From contig NZ_WBWA01000002.1 of assembly GCF_008932295.1 (NCBI RefSeq), forward strand, positions 62,001 to 126,000: a DNA stretch of 64,000 nucleotides. The letters run 5' to 3'. This document shows, one piece after another, positions 25,589 to 35,343 of the stretch. Source of the DNA: Brucella tritici (GTDB lineage: Bacteria; Pseudomonadota; Alphaproteobacteria; Rhizobiales; Rhizobiaceae). How positions within the stretch are numbered: the stretch's first letter is position 1; every line of letters begins with the position of its first letter. The notes below the pieces were generated by a model. The model did no database searches, was not told where the DNA came from, and worked only from the letters and a program-made list of their open reading frames with translations. Made by a program: the position numbers and the translations under genes.

Positions 25589-28500
25589 TTAATGCAGTTG
25601 CTGCGCAGGATGTGCTTCGGCTGGCGGCTCATCCGGCTTATGCTCCGGCTCCTTGATCCGGAACCAGGCGACATAGAGCGCCGGCAGGAACAGGAGCGTG
25701 ATCGCCGTGCCCGCTATGATACCGCCCATCATGGCGTAGGCCATCGGCCCCCAGAACACTTCACGCGCAATCGGAATCAGCGCCAGACTGGCCGCCGCGG
25801 CTGTCAGCGCGATGGGCCGCATACGGTGCTGGCTGGCTTGTGTCACCGCATCCCATGGATGCATGCCCTCGGTGATATGTTCCTCGACCTGCACGATCAG
25901 AATGACCGAGTTTCGGATGAGAATACCGACCAATGCCAGCACGCCGAGGATTGCCACGAAGCCGAGCGGCTTGCCGCTTGGTAGCAGGGCTGCCACCACA
26001 CCGATCAGACCGAGCGGAGCCACAGCCACCACAAGGAACAGCCGCTGGAAGCTTTGAAGCTGGATCATCAGCACCGTCGCCATGACGAACAGCATCAGCG
26101 GAACGACAGCAGCAATAGGTCCCTGGCTCTTGCCGCTTTCCTCCACCGTGCCTGCCGTCTGGATATAGTATCCCGATGGCAGCTTGTCGGCGAAAGTCTT
26201 GATTGCTGGCGCCAGATCCTTGACGATCGTGTCCGGCATCGTCTTGTCGATGATGCCAGCAGCGACCGTAATCGTCGGAATGCGCGAACGACGATAGATA
26301 ACCGGCTGCTCCAGTTCGTACCGGAAATTCGCAATCGCCGCCAAGGGCACCGACGTCCCGTTACCGGTCGCGATCTGAAGGCTTTGCAGCGTATCAATCG
26401 AGTCGCGTTCCTGCTTCTGCGCCCGAGCTATGACATCAATCAGATAGATCGAATCCCGCACCTGCGTGATTGTGATCCCGCCAACGATACCGTTGAGGGT
26501 GGTTGCAATATCCTTTGACGAAATGCCGAGCTTTCTTGCCTTGTCCTGCATAACGTCGACGCGAATGACGCGCCCCGGTTCGTTCCAATTATAGTTGACG
26601 ACACCGAGCCGCTTATCCGCGCTCAGGATACCGGCAAAATCCTGCGCGATGCCACGCAGCTTCTGGATGTCCGGTCCCGAGATACGATACTGCACCGGAC
26701 GACCAACCGGCGGTCCAAGCTCCAGATATTTTACATAGACGTCCGTACCGACGTAATCCTTGCGCAGAACCTCGTTGAACTTCTGCTTGAGCCGATCACG
26801 CGCTTCGATATCCTTGGCAACGACGACCATCTGCCCGAAATACGGATTTGCAGGCTGCACATCGAAAGAAAGAATGAAGCGGATGGCACCTTCCCCGATA
26901 TAGGTACTCCAGTGATCTATATCGGGATTGTCTTTGAGCATCGTCGCTTCGAACTTTTCCATCTGTGCTCTGGTATCGGTGATGGAGCTGTTTTGCGGAA
27001 GCGTCCAGTCGAGCACCAGTTCCGGACGGTCCGATTCCGGGAAGAACTGTCGTTGGATGAAGCCCATGCCGAAAACCGACACAACAAAGAGCGCGATGGT
27101 AGTGGCGATGGTGATCCATTTATGCCGCATGGATGCCAGCAGGACCTGCGAGAAGATCATGAAGAAGCGGCTGTGCTTTTCTTCATGCGCCTTCATCTTC
27201 TTCGGCAGGAAAGTGACACCCAGCAGAGGCGCGAACAGAACCGCCACGATCCACGAGACAATCAGCGAAACTGCGATCACCACGAACAATGTAAACGTAT
27301 ACTCACCGGCCTGACTGTTGTTCAACCCGATCGGTATAAACCCTGCAATGGTGACGAGCGTGCCCGTCAGCATCGGGAACGCCGTATGCGAATAGACATA
27401 GGTTGCGGCCTTGTTGATGGGATCACCGTGCTCGAGCCGCGCCACCATCATTTCAACCGCAATCATCGCATCATCGACCAGCAGGCCCAACGCGATGATA
27501 AGCGCGCCAAGCGATACGCGTTGCAGGGAAATATCCATCAGCGACATTGCCAGGAAGGTTATTGCCAGCACCAGCGGGATCGACAGAGAAACAACAAAGC
27601 CCGCTCGGACGCCCAGACTGACGAAACTCACGGCCAAAACGATAACGACGGCCTCGAAGAGCGCCCTGGTAAAGCCCGAAACTGCATCCTTGACGACTTC
27701 GGGTTGGTCGGCGACCTTGAATACATTGACGCCAACCGGCAGTTCCGCCGTCACCTGGCTCATCATCTTGTCAAGGGCTGCCCCAAACTCAAGCAGATTG
27801 CCATTCGGCTTCATGCCGATGCCAAGACCGATCGCATCCTGCCCGTTGACCCGGAAAATGGATGCGGGCGGATCGACATAGCCACGTGTGATCGTCGCGA
27901 CATCGGAAAGACGGAAGAAGCGATCATTGACACGCAAATTCACTGCACGCAGATCGGCTTCCGAATTGAATTGCCCGCTGACGCGCACGCTGATGCGCTC
28001 CGGCCCGGCTTCCACGACACCGGAAGGCGTAATGGCGTTCTGGTCCTGCAAGGCTTGCAGGATTGCCTGTTGGTCCAATCCCAGCGCCGCAATCTGGCGT
28101 GTCGAAAACTCCAGATAAATCGCCTCGTCCTGCGCGCCGATCAACTCGACCTTGCCTGCATTGGGCAGTGTCAGAATTTTGGTCCGCGTGCTCTCGGCAT
28201 AATCGCGCAACTGCCGCATGGAAAGACCATCCGACGTGAAGGCATAGACGTTACCGTAAACGTCGCCGAACTGGTCGTTGAAATACGGTCCATAAACGCC
28301 CTGCGGCAGCGTATTCTGAATATCGTTCAAAAGGTGGCGCACTTCGGTCCAGGACTTTTTGACCTGTTCGGCGCGCGTTGTATCTTTCAGAAACACGAAC
28401 ACAACCGACTTGCCTGCTGTAGTTATGCTACGCGTATAGTCGGGCGTATCCAGCTCTTCGAGCTTCTTTTCCAGCCGGTCCGTAACTTGGTTGAGTGTTT

Positions 28501-28684
28501 CCTCAACGGAAGCACCCGGCCAGTTGGCCTGTACGACCATCGTCTTGACGGTGAATTCCGGATCTTCCTCGCGACCGAGATCGATGTAGGAAATCAGGCC
28601 TGCCACCAGAAAGACGAGCATGAAATACCAGACGAGGGACCGATGATTCAGAGCCCAGTCAGACAGATTGAAACCCTTCTTCAC
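25589..28684 (-). CDS. RND-family efflux transporter, inner-membrane pump
   Basis: The 1031-residue AcrB/MexF-like proton-driven pump has 12 predicted membrane segments and two large periplasmic loops. The proton-relay Asp pair in the fourth segment is clear (LGLLVDDAMIAVEMM). The start is GTG at 28684, with AAAGGA upstream and a 4-bp GTGA overlap with the preceding adaptor gene. It probably exports hydrophobic or amphiphilic compounds with the two adaptors; the outer-membrane channel is not encoded in the window. Confidence 0.93.
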   Translation of the reverse strand: MKKGFNLSDWALNHRSLVWYFMLVFLVAGLISYIDLGREEDPEFTVKTMVVQANWPGASVEETLNQVTDRLEKKLEELDTPDYTRSITTAGKSVVFVFLKDTTRAEQVKKSWTEVRHLLNDIQNTLPQGVYGPYFNDQFGDVYGNVYAFTSDGLSMRQLRDYAESTRTKILTLPNAGKVELIGAQDEAIYLEFSTRQIAALGLDQQAILQALQDQNAITPSGVVEAGPERISVRVSGQFNSEADLRAVNLRVNDRFFRLSDVATITRGYVDPPASIFRVNGQDAIGLGIGMKPNGNLLEFGAALDKMMSQVTAELPVGVNVFKVADQPEVVKDAVSGFTRALFEAVVIVLAVSFVSLGVRAGFVVSLSIPLVLAITFLAMSLMDISLQRVSLGALIIALGLLVDDAMIAVEMMVARLEHGDPINKAATYVYSHTAFPMLTGTLVTIAGFIPIGLNNSQAGEYTFTLFVVIAVSLIVSWIVAVLFAPLLGVTFLPKKMKAHEEKHSRFFMIFSQVLLASMRHKWITIATTIALFVVSVFGMGFIQRQFFPESDRPELVLDWTLPQNSSITDTRAQMEKFEATMLKDNPDIDHWSTYIGEGAIRFILSFDVQPANPYFGQMVVVAKDIEARDRLKQKFNEVLRKDYVGTDVYVKYLELGPPVGRPVQYRISGPDIQKLRGIAQDFAGILSADKRLGVVNYNWNEPGRVIRVDVMQDKARKLGISSKDIATTLNGIVGGITITQVRDSIYLIDVIARAQKQERDSIDTLQSLQIATGNGTSVPLAAIANFRYELEQPVIYRRSRIPTITVAAGIIDKTMPDTIVKDLAPAIKTFADKLPSGYYIQTAGTVEESGKSQGPIAAVVPLMLFVMATVLMIQLQSFQRLFLVVAVAPLGLIGVVAALLPSGKPLGFVAILGVLALVGILIRNSVILIVQVEEHITEGMHPWDAVTQASQHRMRPIALTAAAASLALIPIAREVFWGPMAYAMMGGIIAGTAITLLFLPALYVAWFRIKEPEHKPDEPPAEAHPAQQLH

Positions 28685-29790
28685 AGGCCCGTTCCTTTCG
28701 CGTCCAGGCGGACTTTCTGTCCTTCCTTCAACTCGTTCACACCGGCAATCGCAACGTAACTGCCGACATCGACACCCCCGGCGACAAAGCTGTCGCCGCG
28801 TCGTTCGATAACCTGCACATCATGAAGGGAAACCGTCTGCTTGTGCGGGTCGATGACCCAGATGCCTGTCTTGCCGTTTTCATCACGCAGGGCCCGAATT
28901 GGCATCGTCACAAGGTTCTGTTCGGGTGCAGCCATGGCTGCCCGGATCGTAGCGCCAAGGCGAAAGCCTTCCGGCGGATTATCGAGAGCAATTCTGACAC
29001 GTCGCGTGCGCGTCTGTGCATCTGCCTGGGGCGCAACCTCACGCACTGTTCCCTGTCCCGTCACTTTCGGATCGGCCTGAAGCTGTACATTGAATGGCGT
29101 GCCCTGCTCAAAATATTGCGTCATGCTGTCAGGAATATCGAGCACTGCTTCGCGGATATCAGGACGCGCGACCGTCATTACGGTCTGCCCCGCCGCAACC
29201 ACCTGACCAACTTCAGCATTCGTTGCCGAAATGACGCCGTCGTAATCCGGGCGTAACACGGCATAGCTGCGCTGGTCCTGCGCCTTTTTCAGCCCCGCCT
29301 GAGCCTTTTCCAGCCCCGCCTCGGCGCTGTCGCGCGCCTGTCTCGCCGCATCGTAATCGGCTTGCGAGACATTATTGCCCTTGAGCAGGATACGCTGGCG
29401 CTCCTCGCTTGCCGAGGCATTGGCAAATTGCGCTTCGGCGCTCGCCAGATCGGCCCGTGCCGACTGAACGGCAAGATCGAGATTGGATGGATCGACCATC
29501 GCAACCATCTCGTCCTTCTTCACGAGATCACCCACCTGAACGGGGCGATTGATAATCCGCCCGAGCACACGGAACGCAAGATCGGTGGAATAACGCGGCT
29601 CTATCGTACCTGCAAAACCCGTCTGCGTTACAGGCTTGGGTTCAACCACCATATACAGAACCGGGCGCGCAATGTCCGTATCCGCTTGTTTGTCTTCTTC
29701 CTTGCCACAGGCGCTGAGCAGAACCGCTGCGCCAAGCATGACGACATAGCCCATTGACCAGACCGCACGAAACTGGATTGCCGACTTCAT
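28681..29790 (-). CDS. RND periplasmic adaptor (membrane fusion protein) 2, lipoprotein
   Basis: The 369-residue HlyD/AcrA-type adaptor has a lipoprotein signal (hydrophobic stretch ending LLSACGKE, lipid-modified Cys about residue 28). It then has the barrel and hairpin segments (GTIEPRYSTDLAFRVLGRI, QVGDLVKKDEMVAMVD), an alpha-hairpin rich in Ala/Gln (about 85-150) and a second lipoyl half (VLRPDYDGVISATNAEVGQVV). It links the pump to an outer-membrane channel. It overlaps both neighbours by 4 bp. Confidence 0.92.
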   Translation of the reverse strand: MKSAIQFRAVWSMGYVVMLGAAVLLSACGKEEDKQADTDIARPVLYMVVEPKPVTQTGFAGTIEPRYSTDLAFRVLGRIINRPVQVGDLVKKDEMVAMVDPSNLDLAVQSARADLASAEAQFANASASEERQRILLKGNNVSQADYDAARQARDSAEAGLEKAQAGLKKAQDQRSYAVLRPDYDGVISATNAEVGQVVAAGQTVMTVARPDIREAVLDIPDSMTQYFEQGTPFNVQLQADPKVTGQGTVREVAPQADAQTRTRRVRIALDNPPEGFRLGATIRAAMAAPEQNLVTMPIRALRDENGKTGIWVIDPHKQTVSLHDVQVIERRGDSFVAGGVDVGSYVAIAGVNELKEGQKVRLDAKGTGL

Positions 29791-30950
29791 TGTGCAACGA
29801 GCCCTTCCTGTTCCTGCACGACATCAGCCGGTTCGCCGGAACGCAACATCTGTGCGCCTTTGGTGACGATCAGCTCGCCCTCCTGCAGGCCACCCTCGAC
29901 GAGCAGCCGCCCCTTTTCGTAGGCAAGCACTTTTATCGGAACCAGCGTTGCCACCTTGGAATCCTTCGAGAGCCTCCAGACAGCCGTGCGTCCTGCATCC
30001 GACGTCATCGCGCTCCACGGCAGCACAACGACTTTCACGCTGTCCATATGCACCGTCCCCGTCACCGTGGCTCCGAGCGCCATCTGCGGTGGCGTTTGCG
30101 CTATTCCCACCTTCACCCGCACAGTGCCCGTCTGCGCATCCACCACCGGCGAAATTTCGCGGATCTTGCCTTCGGCGCTGATCGAAGCATCGGACAGAAG
30201 CGCAATCGTTACGCCCATACCGATCTTGGCATGGTTGACCAGCGTTTCCTGCACATCGAAGATCGCGTCACGCGGACCATCCTCGGCAATAGAAAACGCC
30301 GTCTGCGCCGCCTGTACCACTTGCCCGGCCTCGACGTTGCGCGCGGTAATCACGCCTGAAACAGGCGCCTGCAATTCAGTGTAGGACAACTGGTCGCGCG
30401 CATCCTTGAGCTGGCTTTCGGCACTGGCAAGAGCGCTCTGGGTTGTCTGAAGATTCTGGTTTGCCTGGTCATAGGTGCTGCGCGTCGTGAAGCCTTGCGC
30501 CAGCAAAGCCTTCTGCCGCACAAAATTGGCCTGCGCCTGCACGAGTTGCGCCTGCGCGGCGTCACTGGTGGCCTGTGCAACGCGCAGATTGGCCTGCTGT
30601 TCGACATCGTCGATACTGGCGAGAGGCTGCCCTTTTTCCACATGTTGGCCGATCTCGACCAGCCGCCGCACCACCTGACCGTTCAAACGGAACGAAACAT
30701 TGACCAGCGAACGCGCCGCTATCGCACCGGATAATGTCAGTTTCGGCTGATAATCGCTGGCGACTGCCTTGACCGCCGCCACCGGCACGACATTAAGCTG
30801 GTCCGCCCGCACCGGAGACATGGTGCCCGGCACAAGCAGCCCCAGACAGACAAGGAGCATACCGGGCTTTCCAAAACCGGAAGCGGCGGGCTGGATCGCA
30901 ACACACCTCCATCCATTCTGGATACCGTAAATGAATGATTTTACTGTCAT
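29787..30950 (-). CDS. RND periplasmic adaptor (membrane fusion protein) 1
   Basis: A second adaptor of 387 residues: signal segment about residues 30-48, cleaved near SPVRADQ, lipoyl half VNVSFRLNGQVVRRLVEIG, a long coiled-coil hairpin (about 110-190) and the return YTELQAPVSGVITARNVEAG. It is clearly distinct from adaptor 2, so the pump resembles dual-adaptor systems such as TriABC. The start is uncertain: ATG 30950 is kept, but ATG 30860 at the hydrophobic core is possible. It is the first gene of the operon. Confidence 0.88.
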   Translation of the reverse strand: MTVKSFIYGIQNGWRCVAIQPAASGFGKPGMLLVCLGLLVPGTMSPVRADQLNVVPVAAVKAVASDYQPKLTLSGAIAARSLVNVSFRLNGQVVRRLVEIGQHVEKGQPLASIDDVEQQANLRVAQATSDAAQAQLVQAQANFVRQKALLAQGFTTRSTYDQANQNLQTTQSALASAESQLKDARDQLSYTELQAPVSGVITARNVEAGQVVQAAQTAFSIAEDGPRDAIFDVQETLVNHAKIGMGVTIALLSDASISAEGKIREISPVVDAQTGTVRVKVGIAQTPPQMALGATVTGTVHMDSVKVVVLPWSAMTSDAGRTAVWRLSKDSKVATLVPIKVLAYEKGRLLVEGGLQEGELIVTKGAQMLRSGEPADVVQEQEGLVAQ

Positions 30951-30954
30951 TTAC
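30927..30954. promoter_or_regulatory. Inverted repeat over the start of the efflux operon
   Basis: GTAAATGA (30927-30934) and TCATTTAC (30947-30954) are perfect 8-bp arms 12 bp apart and span the proposed start codon. The layout suits a TetR-type or similar operator, but no such regulator gene lies nearby. Confidence 0.4.
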
Positions 30955-31173
30955 ACGATTCTCACTGGTTCGGTTCTGTTGAGAATGCAACTAAAGCCAT
31001 GCAGAGAAAAGCGGCGTCGTAAAAGATGTTGAATCATAGTTATCGCTGTTAAAATCTTTTCGAAAATGTTCACACAAAACAATTGACAGGCTTTGCCCCT
31101 TACGGGAGCGTATATAAGTAGAAATATAGAGATTTATTGATATTCGATAGTATTGGCTGCTGCGAACGGCTTT

Positions 31174-31473
31174 CTAAAGCTTTGCCTCCTCGACAAGTCT
31201 CTGCCCAGCGGCATTCAATTCATAACGCGTGCGTTGCGTGCGCGGATCGCGCTGCCTGATTCGCACGTAACCATGTTCTTGCCCGAGCACTGAAATTTCC
31301 CGCAGCACCAGCGCGTGCGCAACACCCAATAACCGCGCAAAAGTTCGACTGTCTGACGCAATATCAAGCACCAGCGCGGCGATAATCCCGGCACCAAGCC
31401 CGGTAAGACTGCGGGACGCCGTCATGAGAGCATCAACGAACGCCATATATTCCGCCTCGCCCTCATCCATCAT
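31174..31473 (-). CDS. Small winged-helix-like protein coupled to the molybdoenzyme gene
   Basis: I do not recognise a named family for this 99-residue protein. Residues 40-90 read like a winged helix: TFARLLGVAHALVLREISVL, then the wing-like RIRQRDPRTQRTRYELNAAG. The N-terminal half is helical, with a hydrophobic stretch LGAGIIAALVLDIA. Its start overlaps the stop of the molybdopterin oxidoreductase gene by 4 bp (ATGA), so the two are translationally coupled. It could be a transcription factor or an accessory protein for the enzyme. Confidence 0.7.
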   Translation of the reverse strand: MMDEGEAEYMAFVDALMTASRSLTGLGAGIIAALVLDIASDSRTFARLLGVAHALVLREISVLGQEHGYVRIRQRDPRTQRTRYELNAAGQRLVEEAKL

Positions 31474-33782
31474 GCGGCAGCCGATTTAAGAGGGCGAAAT
31501 GAAACAATCACCGATTTCGAGGTCGGCGTGTAGCTTTCATCACCCGAACTGGCGAGCGGCACCAGCACATTCATTTCCGGATAGTAGCCTGCGATACAGC
31601 CGCGCGGGATGTCGTAGGGCACAAAGCGGAAATCGCGGGCAATACGCTCCACGCCATCGTCGAATTCGCCGACGATATCAGCCCGGTCACCGGCCTCGAC
31701 ACCGATATCGGCCATATCGGCGGCATTCATGAAGACGACCTGCCGTTCTCCATAAACACCGCGATAGCGATCATCCATGCCATAGATGGTCGTATTATAC
31801 TGGTCGTGGCTGCGGAATGTCTGCAGCACATAACGCCCCGGCATACCGCGTGCCTGCTGATGCTCAACGGCTTCCGGCAGGGTGCCAGTCCAGAATGTGG
31901 CCCTGCCCTTCGTCGTATTCCATTCCAGCTCGCGGGCGGAATTACGCAAATGGAAGCCGCGCGGCACCCGCACACGCTCATTGAAATCATAGAAGTCCGG
32001 CAGCACACGGGCGATATGGTTGCGGATGAGATCATAGTCGTCGGCAAGCTCCAGCCAGTCGACCGGATTTGCGCCCAGCGTCGCCTGCGCCATACCAGCA
32101 ATGATGGCCACTTCCGAGCGCAGATGCGCAGACGCAGGCGCATTGATGCCGCCTGAACCGTGCACCATGCTCATGGAATCCTCAACCGTCACGATCTGCG
32201 CCACACCTCTGGAATTGAGGTCGATCTCCGTGCGGCCAAGACAAGGCAGAATGAAAGATTCCCGCCCCGGCACCAGATGCGAATGGTTGAGCTTGGTTGC
32301 GATATGGACCGTCAGCCGCTGGCCGGAAAGCGCTTTGGAAATAAGCGGGCTATCCGGCGTGGCCCGGGCAAAATTGCCGCCAAGGCCGATAAATGCCTGA
32401 GCAGACCCGTCGAGCATGGCACCAATGGCACCCAGAACATTGTGTCCCGGCTCACGCGGAACATCAAAGCCGAATTCCTTTTCCAGAGCATCGAGAAATG
32501 CGACCGGAGGCCGTTCATTAATGCCGACGGTACGATCCCCCTGCACGTTTGAATGGCCGCGCACCGGACACAGCCCGGCACCGGGCCTGCCAATATTGCC
32601 GCGCAGCAGCATGAAGTTGGTGATTTCGCGGATCGTGATGACGGAATGGCGGTGCTGGGTGATGCCCATCGCCCAGGTGCAGATGACCCGTTCCGATTCC
32701 ATATAGATTTTTGCCGCGCGTTCCAGCGACGACCGGAGAAGTCCCGATTGGTCCTCGATCTCTTCCCACGATGTCGCGTCAACAGCGGCCCGATAGGCTT
32801 CCAGTTCCGCCGTATGCGTGCTGAGAAATTCCCGGTCGAGGATGGAAGGCTTGCCTGCGGCCAGCGCCGCATCGTCCGCCGCGAAAACCGCCTTGGCCAT
32901 ACCACGGAAAGCGGCAAGATCGCCGCCAAGGCGCGGCTGGAAATAATCGCTCGCTATGGCTTCGCTGCCGCCATGCAGCATTTCAAGCTTGTTCTGCGGA
33001 TCGGCGAACCGCTCCAGCCCGCGTTCGCGGATCGGATTGAAAACGACAATGCGCGCGCCGCGCTCGGCGGCACGACGCAGATCGCCCAGCATGCGCGGAT
33101 GGTTGGTGCCCGGATTCTGGCCGACGACAAAAATGGCATCGGCCATTTCGAAATCTTCCAGCAGGACCGTCCCCTTGCCGACGCCAACCGACTGCTTCAG
33201 CGCAACACCGCTAGCCTCGTGGCACATATTGGAGCAGTCGGGGAAATTGTTGGTCCCATAGGCGCGCACAAACAACTGATAGAGAAACGCTGCCTCATTG
33301 GAGGCGCGGCCTGACGTGTAGAACTCAACCCGGTTCGGACTGTCGAAACTCTTGAGAATATCGCCGATAGTCCTGAACGCCTCATCCCATTCGATGGCTT
33401 CATACTGATCGGTCGAGGCATTGTACCGCATCGGATGGGTCAGGCGACCGGTATTCTCCAGATCGTAATCCGTCCAGCTACGCAGCTGCGAAACCGTATG
33501 TTCGCGGAAGAAGGCAGGCGTCGTGCGCCGGTCGGTTGCCTCCCAGGCGACAGCCTTCACGCCGTTCTCGCAAAATTCGAAGGAAGAGCCATGTTCCGGA
33601 TCACCCCAGGCGCAACCGGGGCAATCGAACCCGTCAGGCTGGTTTGCCTTGAGAAGCGTGCGCGCACCGGAGAGCGGAGCTCCGCTTGCAAGCAGTTGCT
33701 TGCCGCAGCTTTTCAATGCGCCCCATCCGCCTGCCGCAGCGGATCGTTTGCCAATGAAACCGGTTTTGGTGGCCTTGCTCAT
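31470..33782 (-). CDS. Molybdopterin oxidoreductase, FdhF/YdeP family
   Basis: The 770-residue cytoplasmic protein resembles the large catalytic subunit of formate dehydrogenases, particularly YdeP-like members. Visible cofactor motifs are VGQNPGTNHPRMLGDLRRAA and WAMGITQHRHSV, and CSNMCHEASG holds the likely Mo-ligand cysteine. The N-terminus has Cys54, Cys57 and Cys71 (CPGCAW...FC) but not the usual four-cysteine 4Fe-4S spacing. YdeP is linked to acid resistance in enterobacteria; the true substrate is unknown. ATG 33782 follows GAGGG. Confidence 0.88.
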   Translation of the reverse strand: MSKATKTGFIGKRSAAAGGWGALKSCGKQLLASGAPLSGARTLLKANQPDGFDCPGCAWGDPEHGSSFEFCENGVKAVAWEATDRRTTPAFFREHTVSQLRSWTDYDLENTGRLTHPMRYNASTDQYEAIEWDEAFRTIGDILKSFDSPNRVEFYTSGRASNEAAFLYQLFVRAYGTNNFPDCSNMCHEASGVALKQSVGVGKGTVLLEDFEMADAIFVVGQNPGTNHPRMLGDLRRAAERGARIVVFNPIRERGLERFADPQNKLEMLHGGSEAIASDYFQPRLGGDLAAFRGMAKAVFAADDAALAAGKPSILDREFLSTHTAELEAYRAAVDATSWEEIEDQSGLLRSSLERAAKIYMESERVICTWAMGITQHRHSVITIREITNFMLLRGNIGRPGAGLCPVRGHSNVQGDRTVGINERPPVAFLDALEKEFGFDVPREPGHNVLGAIGAMLDGSAQAFIGLGGNFARATPDSPLISKALSGQRLTVHIATKLNHSHLVPGRESFILPCLGRTEIDLNSRGVAQIVTVEDSMSMVHGSGGINAPASAHLRSEVAIIAGMAQATLGANPVDWLELADDYDLIRNHIARVLPDFYDFNERVRVPRGFHLRNSARELEWNTTKGRATFWTGTLPEAVEHQQARGMPGRYVLQTFRSHDQYNTTIYGMDDRYRGVYGERQVVFMNAADMADIGVEAGDRADIVGEFDDGVERIARDFRFVPYDIPRGCIAGYYPEMNVLVPLASSGDESYTPTSKSVIVSFRPLKSAAA

Positions 33783-33987
33783 CCGTTACCCTCTAACCCA
33801 GTTGCGAGCCCGCCTTCTTCAGTTGGCATAAACTTGCCTTGGGCGGGTGCCAATATCATAAGTGGAATTGCCTGGTCCTTCAATTAACCGCGAGGCAATT
33901 GTTATTCGATACTTGTTCGCACTTGATTTCAGTCGCACGATCCGTCATGCGATTGGTCAAGAAAAATTACCACAAGGGGTGGGATAG

Positions 33988-35133
33988 ATGCCCAACATCG
34001 TTGAAATCGCCGATCTGAAGCGGCTTGCCCAGCGCCGCGTCCCCAAGATGTTCTTTGATTACGCGGATTCTGGCGCCTGGACCGAGTCGACCTATCGCGC
34101 CAACGAAGACGACTTCAAGAAGATCAAATTACGCCAGCGCGTTCTCGTCGACATGACGAACCGTTCGCTCGAAACAACGATGATCGGTGAAAAAGTGTCG
34201 ATGCCGGTGGCGCTCGCCCCGACTGGCCTGACAGGCATGCAGCATGCCGACGGCGAAATGCTCGCCGCGCAGGCCGCCGAAGCCTTTGGTGTTCCCTTCA
34301 CCCTTTCGACCATGAGCATCTGTTCCATCGAAGATGTCGCTTCGGTCACCAAGAAGCCGTTCTGGTTCCAGCTCTACGTGATGAAGGACCGCGACTTCGT
34401 GAAGAATCTGATCGGTCGCGCCAAGGCCGCCGGTTGCTCGGCATTGGTACTGACACTCGACCTTCAGATTCTCGGCCAGCGCCACAAGGATATCCGCAAC
34501 GGCCTTTCCGCCCCGCCGAAATTCACCCCGAAGCATATCTGGCAGATGGCAACCCGCCCCGGCTGGTGCCTTGGCATGATGGGCACGCAGCGCCGCACAT
34601 TCCGCAACATCGCCGGTCACGCCAAGAACGTCACCGACCTTTCCTCGCTCTCCTCCTGGACGGCGGAACAGTTCGATCCGCAGCTCAACTGGAACGACGT
34701 GGCCTGGATCAAGGAACAATGGGGTGGCAAGCTCATCCTCAAGGGCATTCTCGATGCCGAAGACGCCAGGATGGCGGCAAAGTCAGGTGCAGACGCAATC
34801 ATCGTGTCAAACCACGGTGGACGTCAGCTCGACGGCGCACCGTCTTCAATCTCCATGCTGCAGCCGATCGTTGACGCTGTCGGGGACAAGATCGAAGTGC
34901 ATGTCGATGGCGGTATCCGTTCCGGTCAGGATGTACTCAAGGCCCGCGCGCTCGGTGCGCAGGGTGTGTATATCGGTCGCCCGTTCCTCTATGGCCTCGG
35001 TGCGATGGGCAAGGATGGCGTAACGCTGGCTCTCGACATCATCCGCAAGGAACTGGATGTCACGATGGCGCTCTGCGGCAAACGCGATATCAACGATATC
35101 GACAAGTCGATCATCCATTCCATAAATTTTTGA
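33988..35133 (+). CDS. lldD: L-lactate dehydrogenase (FMN-dependent, quinone-linked)
   Basis: LldD oxidises L-lactate to pyruvate and passes electrons to the respiratory chain. The 381-residue protein has the FMN alpha-hydroxyacid dehydrogenase signature SNHGGRQLDGAPSS with the catalytic His, plus VDGGIRSGQDVLKARALGA for flavin phosphate binding and PVALAPTGLTGMQHADGE near the N-terminus. GGGGTGGGA precedes the ATG. It is monocistronic with a hairpin downstream. Other 2-hydroxyacid oxidases share the fold, so lactate is likely but not certain. Confidence 0.92.
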   Translation: MPNIVEIADLKRLAQRRVPKMFFDYADSGAWTESTYRANEDDFKKIKLRQRVLVDMTNRSLETTMIGEKVSMPVALAPTGLTGMQHADGEMLAAQAAEAFGVPFTLSTMSICSIEDVASVTKKPFWFQLYVMKDRDFVKNLIGRAKAAGCSALVLTLDLQILGQRHKDIRNGLSAPPKFTPKHIWQMATRPGWCLGMMGTQRRTFRNIAGHAKNVTDLSSLSSWTAEQFDPQLNWNDVAWIKEQWGGKLILKGILDAEDARMAAKSGADAIIVSNHGGRQLDGAPSSISMLQPIVDAVGDKIEVHVDGGIRSGQDVLKARALGAQGVYIGRPFLYGLGAMGKDGVTLALDIIRKELDVTMALCGKRDINDIDKSIIHSINF

Positions 35134-35155
35134 GCCATAAACTTTTGACAATGTT

Positions 35156-35187
35156 CGGAGCCGGCCCCGTGTCGGCTCCGATACTTT
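35156..35187 (+). terminator. Probable terminator after lldD
   Basis: Stem CGGAGCCG/CGGCTCCG (35156-35180) with a 9-base loop, followed only by a weak T-run. Confidence 0.6.
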
Positions 35188-35343
35188 AGCAATTACTTGA
35201 ATAATATCGCGCCACACGCGAGTACCGGTGAATGATGCACCGCAAGGTTACTTAAAAATAACCAAGTGTTAAACATATCTCTTTACCATATTCGGCAGTA
35301 CGGCTCGTGGCCGTTTTTCTGTTCGGATTTGGAGTGGGAACCG

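Noticed and set aside
26912-28759. Plus-strand open frame of about 615 codons
   Set aside because: It is antisense to the RND pump gene and its composition (Arg, His, Gln, Asp rich) is what the reverse strand of a membrane-protein gene gives.
31070-31130. TTGACA near 31084 with TATATA downstream as a promoter
   Set aside because: The spacing is about 22 bp, too long for a good sigma-70 promoter, and the direction points into a convergent minus-strand gene.
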